A DNA stretch of 64,000 nt from Chamaea fasciata (Eukaryota; Chordata; Aves; Passeriformes; Sylviidae): positions 186,001-250,000 of the forward strand of contig JARCOQ010000063.1 of the NCBI GenBank assembly GCA_029207755.1, read 5' to 3'. Numbering within the stretch: the first letter of the stretch is position 1; each line of letters begins with the position of its first letter. The notes under the pieces were generated by a model, which worked only from the letters and a program-made list of their open reading frames with translations, searched no databases and was not told where the DNA came from. Made by a program: the position numbers and the translations under genes. Of this stretch, positions 60,700 to 64,000 are shown one piece after another.

Positions 60700-62378
60700 T
60701 ATTATATTGAGTTTAAACTGTTAAAATATATATATATATTTATATATATATACATGCAAATATGGATACAGTCACATTGTCATGGGTAGTTTACTTTAAG
60801 ACAAGGTTTTTTTGAGGTATGCATTGGGGTTTTTTTATTATTTTTTTGCATTATTTGCCAGGTGCAACTTGGTTTCTGAGCAAAGACAATTTCACGGATG
60901 GGATTGTTTTTGCTGGAGGCAGGATTAATTTAAACAGGTTTTCTCAGTATACTTTTCATGTGTACTATTGGAACTTTATTTTTTGTTGTTGTTTGCACGG
61001 GCTTAGATTGGGCAGGATTTGCTCGGTTGGTGGAACTTTGAGTGTTTACTAGCTATGTGGCTTTTGCTAAATTAATACTTTAGTTTTTGAAAGTTTTTTT
61101 ACTTAGTGCTTTTAAGGTAGCTTTAAGCAGGTTATTGCACTGTTTAATTTTTTCGACCGCTGGTGCATGATAAGGAATATGGCATACTTACTTAATGCTA
61201 TGTTTTTTAGCTTAGGTGCTTATAAGACAATTTTTGAAATGGGTTTTATTGTTTGATTTGATTTTTTTCAGGGGTGCTGTGTTTTCACAGGACTTGTTTT
61301 TTTAGGCTCAGGATGGTGTTTTGGACAGTAGCATGAGGCACAGGGTAGGTTTTTAACTATTTAGTGATGACTTTTCCTGTGGTTAGTACATAGCACCTGC
61401 CCTGGCGGGTTTGGAGAAGGCTGATGTAGTTAATTTGTTAGGGTTTTTTATATTTATATTTGGACTACTGCTTACTATACCATAAGGGCTTTACTTGCTT
61501 GGCTTGCTTGATTGCAACACGTGTTTTATAGTTATGGATAACTTGAGAAATGCTGTCTATGGTTAAATTTACTTCTTGGTTTTGGGCTCACTTAGAGGTG
61601 GCATTTTTGCTTGGATGATTCGAGGCATTATGGGCTTATTGAGCTAGGAACAACTTTTTTCTGTCTTGCTAATTTAAATTTTGATACTTTTATTTTGGCA
61701 GCTTGATTGACTTGCTTATTATTTTGGTGGTTTTTATTAGCTTGATTCTTGGGAACATATGGGAATTACGTGGCGGATTTTTACAGGTAGTTTTTTACGC
61801 GAGTGGCAATGTTTTTTTATTCATCAGCAGCCTAGATTTTTTTTTTTATGTTGCAAGTTGGCCTTTTTCTACTTTTTTAGCCAACTCTACGGAGCATTGG
61901 CTACTTCTTACGAATTAGTGTAGAGGTAGAGCTTTGGCTACTCTTTGTTTTTAGCAATGTCAAGGGTTAATTGGACAGCTTTGAGTTTAGCAAGCTGACT
62001 TGATTTTTTTTTTCCTTTCAGTGGCTTTTGCAACTTGTCGTGTGGGGTTTTATACGGCTGCTTTCTACTTATGGTTCATTTTTACGATGCGACAGGAATC
62101 GTCAGTGAAAAGGGCGTAGCGTGGTTTTTTCGCCGGCAGTTGGTTGTACGGAGGAGCTTTTTTTGCTTGTGTCACTTGTTCTTGCTTTTCTTTGTCTGTG
62201 AGACTAAAGTTGGTTTTTTTTTCTCTTTTCTGGTCAGTTTGTAATTATTTTTAAAATTTATGGGTGATTTGTGTTTTTAATACGGGTGCGCTGTGTGATG
62301 AGGGCAGTCTATTTGCTCTATGTGGCGTCGGTGGCATGGTGGGTGGAGGCAAATGAGGATTCGGTACCTTCAAATGTT
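60700..62378 (-). mobile_element. Decayed ERVL-class endogenous retrovirus pol (RNase H and integrase), minus strand
   Basis: The reverse complement translates, with stops and frame changes, into an ordered series of retroviral pol pieces. First is an RNase H-like segment (about 62080-61690). Then come the integrase N-terminal and core regions (about 61540-61130), and then the integrase C-terminal domain (about 60920-60830). The order and wording fit avian ERVL-type (class III) elements. Multiple in-frame stops make it non-functional. No gag, env or flanking LTR pair is recognised. At the 5' side it is cut at about 62378, where a CR1 end begins. I did not reconstruct the reading frame. Confidence 0.78.
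60726..60753. repeat. (TA)n microsatellite
   Basis: A TATATATATATT run inside the ERV relic. Confidence 0.85.
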
Positions 62379-62578
62379 CACAGAACCATGGAATTCCACG
62401 CTGGATGGGTTGGAAGGGACCTTAAATCTCTCATTCCCAAGCCCTGCCATGGGCGGGGACACCTCCCACTGTCCCAGGCTGCTCCAGTCTAGCCTGGGAC
62501 ACTTCCAGGAATCCAGGGGCAGCCACAGCTTCTCTGGGAATTCCATCCCAGCCCTCACCACCCTCCCAGGGAGGGATT
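62379..62578 (-). mobile_element. CR1 LINE 3' end
   Basis: The plus strand reads the familiar reverse-complement CR1 tail. It begins with CAGAACCATGGAATTCCACG, followed by GGGTTGGAAGGGACCTTAAA, CTGCCATGGGC-GGGGACACC, a CACTTCCAGG block and CTTCTCTGGGAATTCCATCC, and then TCACCACCCTCCCAGGGAGG. The element is therefore on the minus strand with its 3' end at about 62379, 5'-truncated as most CR1 copies are. It abuts the ERV relic exactly. Confidence 0.85.
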
Positions 62579-62579
62579 T

Positions 62580-64000
62580 GGGTTATAATATTTGGGTTTG
62601 GCTTAGGATATAAAAGCATGTCCAGGACGGGTTAGGTAATTTGGGTTTTTTTCCAAAACAAAAATCCCTTCAGAATTGTGGAATTTTATTCTTCCAGGTT
62701 CTAGAATGTGCTGAACTATTTGTATGGATGAAATGAATGAAATTATCCCAGATGAAATAATTTGCTGCCAGTTAAGAGCCTGCTGCTATAATTATTTATT
62801 AAGCATAGATCTCTTTAGATTGGTGATGTGTTTACCAACACCACAGTGCCACATCTACATAAATTATAAATAAATACATCTATATACATAGTGTAACCCA
62901 TGATTGAAGTGATGTTGTGCCTGAACCCCTGATATCACCCACCTTTCCCTCTGGAAGGATTTTTAATTTGAGTATTTAAGGGAGAACTTTCCCCTTTCTG
63001 TGTGTGTTAGCCATTGCAGAGTTTCCCTGCAGAAAGCTCCAACCTGTATTGACATTTTGCTTTCCTTTTTTCCCCTGATCCTGCCTGCCCTTGATTCCAG
63101 AGGAGAACAATGGGAGGGGAGTGAGTGCTGAGGGTATTTACAGCACAATCATGGCAAACGCTCCCCTCACCACTGAGCCCTTTTCCTTCCCCTGGCAAAT
63201 CCTCTGGCTCTGCTCCAGCCTCGGGATCCACGAGCCTCTTCCCTGAGGGAATTGTTATCAACCTGGAAAACTCCTGTATTCCAGTGGCACAAGGAGACAT
63301 CCGAGATCCACCTTCCTGGTGCATTCAGAAGGTGCTGCTGGGGGAGTTACACTGATCTGAACAGCTCCAAAGGTCAGAGATTTCTTTGTAATCAATTCCT
63401 TTTCCCAGCCTTCTGAAGTCTAATGATCAGCTTTCCATGATTGTTGTGGTGGTTGCAGGGTTTGAGGGGCAGCAGAGTAAATTGGATTTAGGGATAAATT
63501 GCCATTTCTTCACAAGACTCTGAAAAGGGAGGGGAGGGATGTTAATATTTCATGTGGCTGGGAGAGGAAATGCCTGGCAGTGCCAGGGGAAGAGTCACAG
63601 CACCTGGGCTGAACTCACCCAGGTTTTTTTGGCAGCAATGATCTCATTGATCAACATGAAGGGAACAGAAAACAATTCTGCCCCAGGGCAAGAGAAGCCT
63701 GGCTCAGGAGGGGCCATCACTGCAGTCACAGAAGGTTTCAGTGAGCTGGAGAAGGCAACAGAAATGGGATGTGTGCTAAAAGAAATGTGAGGGGGTAGAA
63801 GGTCAATACCAAAAATCAAACCAAATTAATCCTTCCTTCTTTTGTTTTTGCTGTGTTTCCATCTGTTTCCATCTTTCCATTTGCTGTGTTTCCAAAGCAA
63901 GGAAGGGGCAGGAGTTTAGGAGGGGCTGGTTCAGCTCAGCCTTGCTGATAAAGCAATTTGGGTTTTCCCTCATCAATCTGTTTCATTAACTAAAAATGCA
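62580..64000. other. Right edge, no gene recognised
   Basis: Unique DNA with short open frames only (at most 105 codons, no domain) and a small TTTCCATCTGTTTCCATC duplication near 63855. Confidence 0.45.

Noticed and set aside
62271..62613. Open frames crossing the ERV/CR1 junction
   Set aside because: They run through repeat sequence and have no coding signature.

Overview
This window is nuclear DNA from a bird, most likely a songbird (Passeriformes). Three things point there: split genes with consensus vertebrate splice sites, bird retroelements (a CR1 LINE end, an ERVL-type pol relic and endogenous retrovirus LTRs), and four gene families that are multicopy in passerines: PAK3-like kinase, PIM1-like kinase, HSF5-like factor and maestro heat-like repeat (MROH) protein. 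I derived exon boundaries by hand from GT/AG sites, reading phase and family similarity.

Layout. 1-335 is a minisatellite, and about 1540-2430 is a long purine-rich degenerate repeat. 4754-13465 (minus) is a PAK3-like kinase gene. Ten exons join in frame, and every catalytic motif and the C-terminal tail are present. An 11th, N-terminal exon is tentative and no p21-binding (CRIB) domain is seen. 14541-14855 and 49052-49446 are two copies of one LTR family, and 17779-18189 is a solo LTR with a perfect 6-bp target duplication. 19596-20249 (plus) is an HSF5-like DNA-binding domain in a CpG island, broken by one in-frame TAG. 20541-21440 is an approximately 84-bp satellite whose monomers switch orientation twice (3 + 5 + 3). 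21.8-44.2 kb is AT-rich with no recognisable gene. 44.2-45.4 kb is a CpG island holding the first two coding exons of a PIM1-like kinase (minus). The C-lobe is absent and the GC-rich sequence stops just after the second donor site. 45.9-53.6 kb is AT-rich and apparently gene-free.

53872-58861 (minus) is a complete-looking MROH-family gene of 15 exons and roughly 685 codons. A roughly 72-bp tandem repeat lies immediately upstream of its start. 60.7-62.4 kb (minus) is a decayed ERVL-class pol relic (RNase H and integrase) abutting a CR1 3' end. The last 1.4 kb holds nothing I recognise.

How the parts relate. The four families are not one pathway. They share a history of lineage-specific amplification, and here two copies look intact (PAK3-like, MROH) and two broken (HSF5-like, PIM1-like). 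The GC-rich gene islands sit in AT-rich DNA with sharp edges. The strand bias of the flanking AT-rich DNA reverses across the 44-45 kb CpG island, which suggests divergent transcription or a replication initiation zone there.
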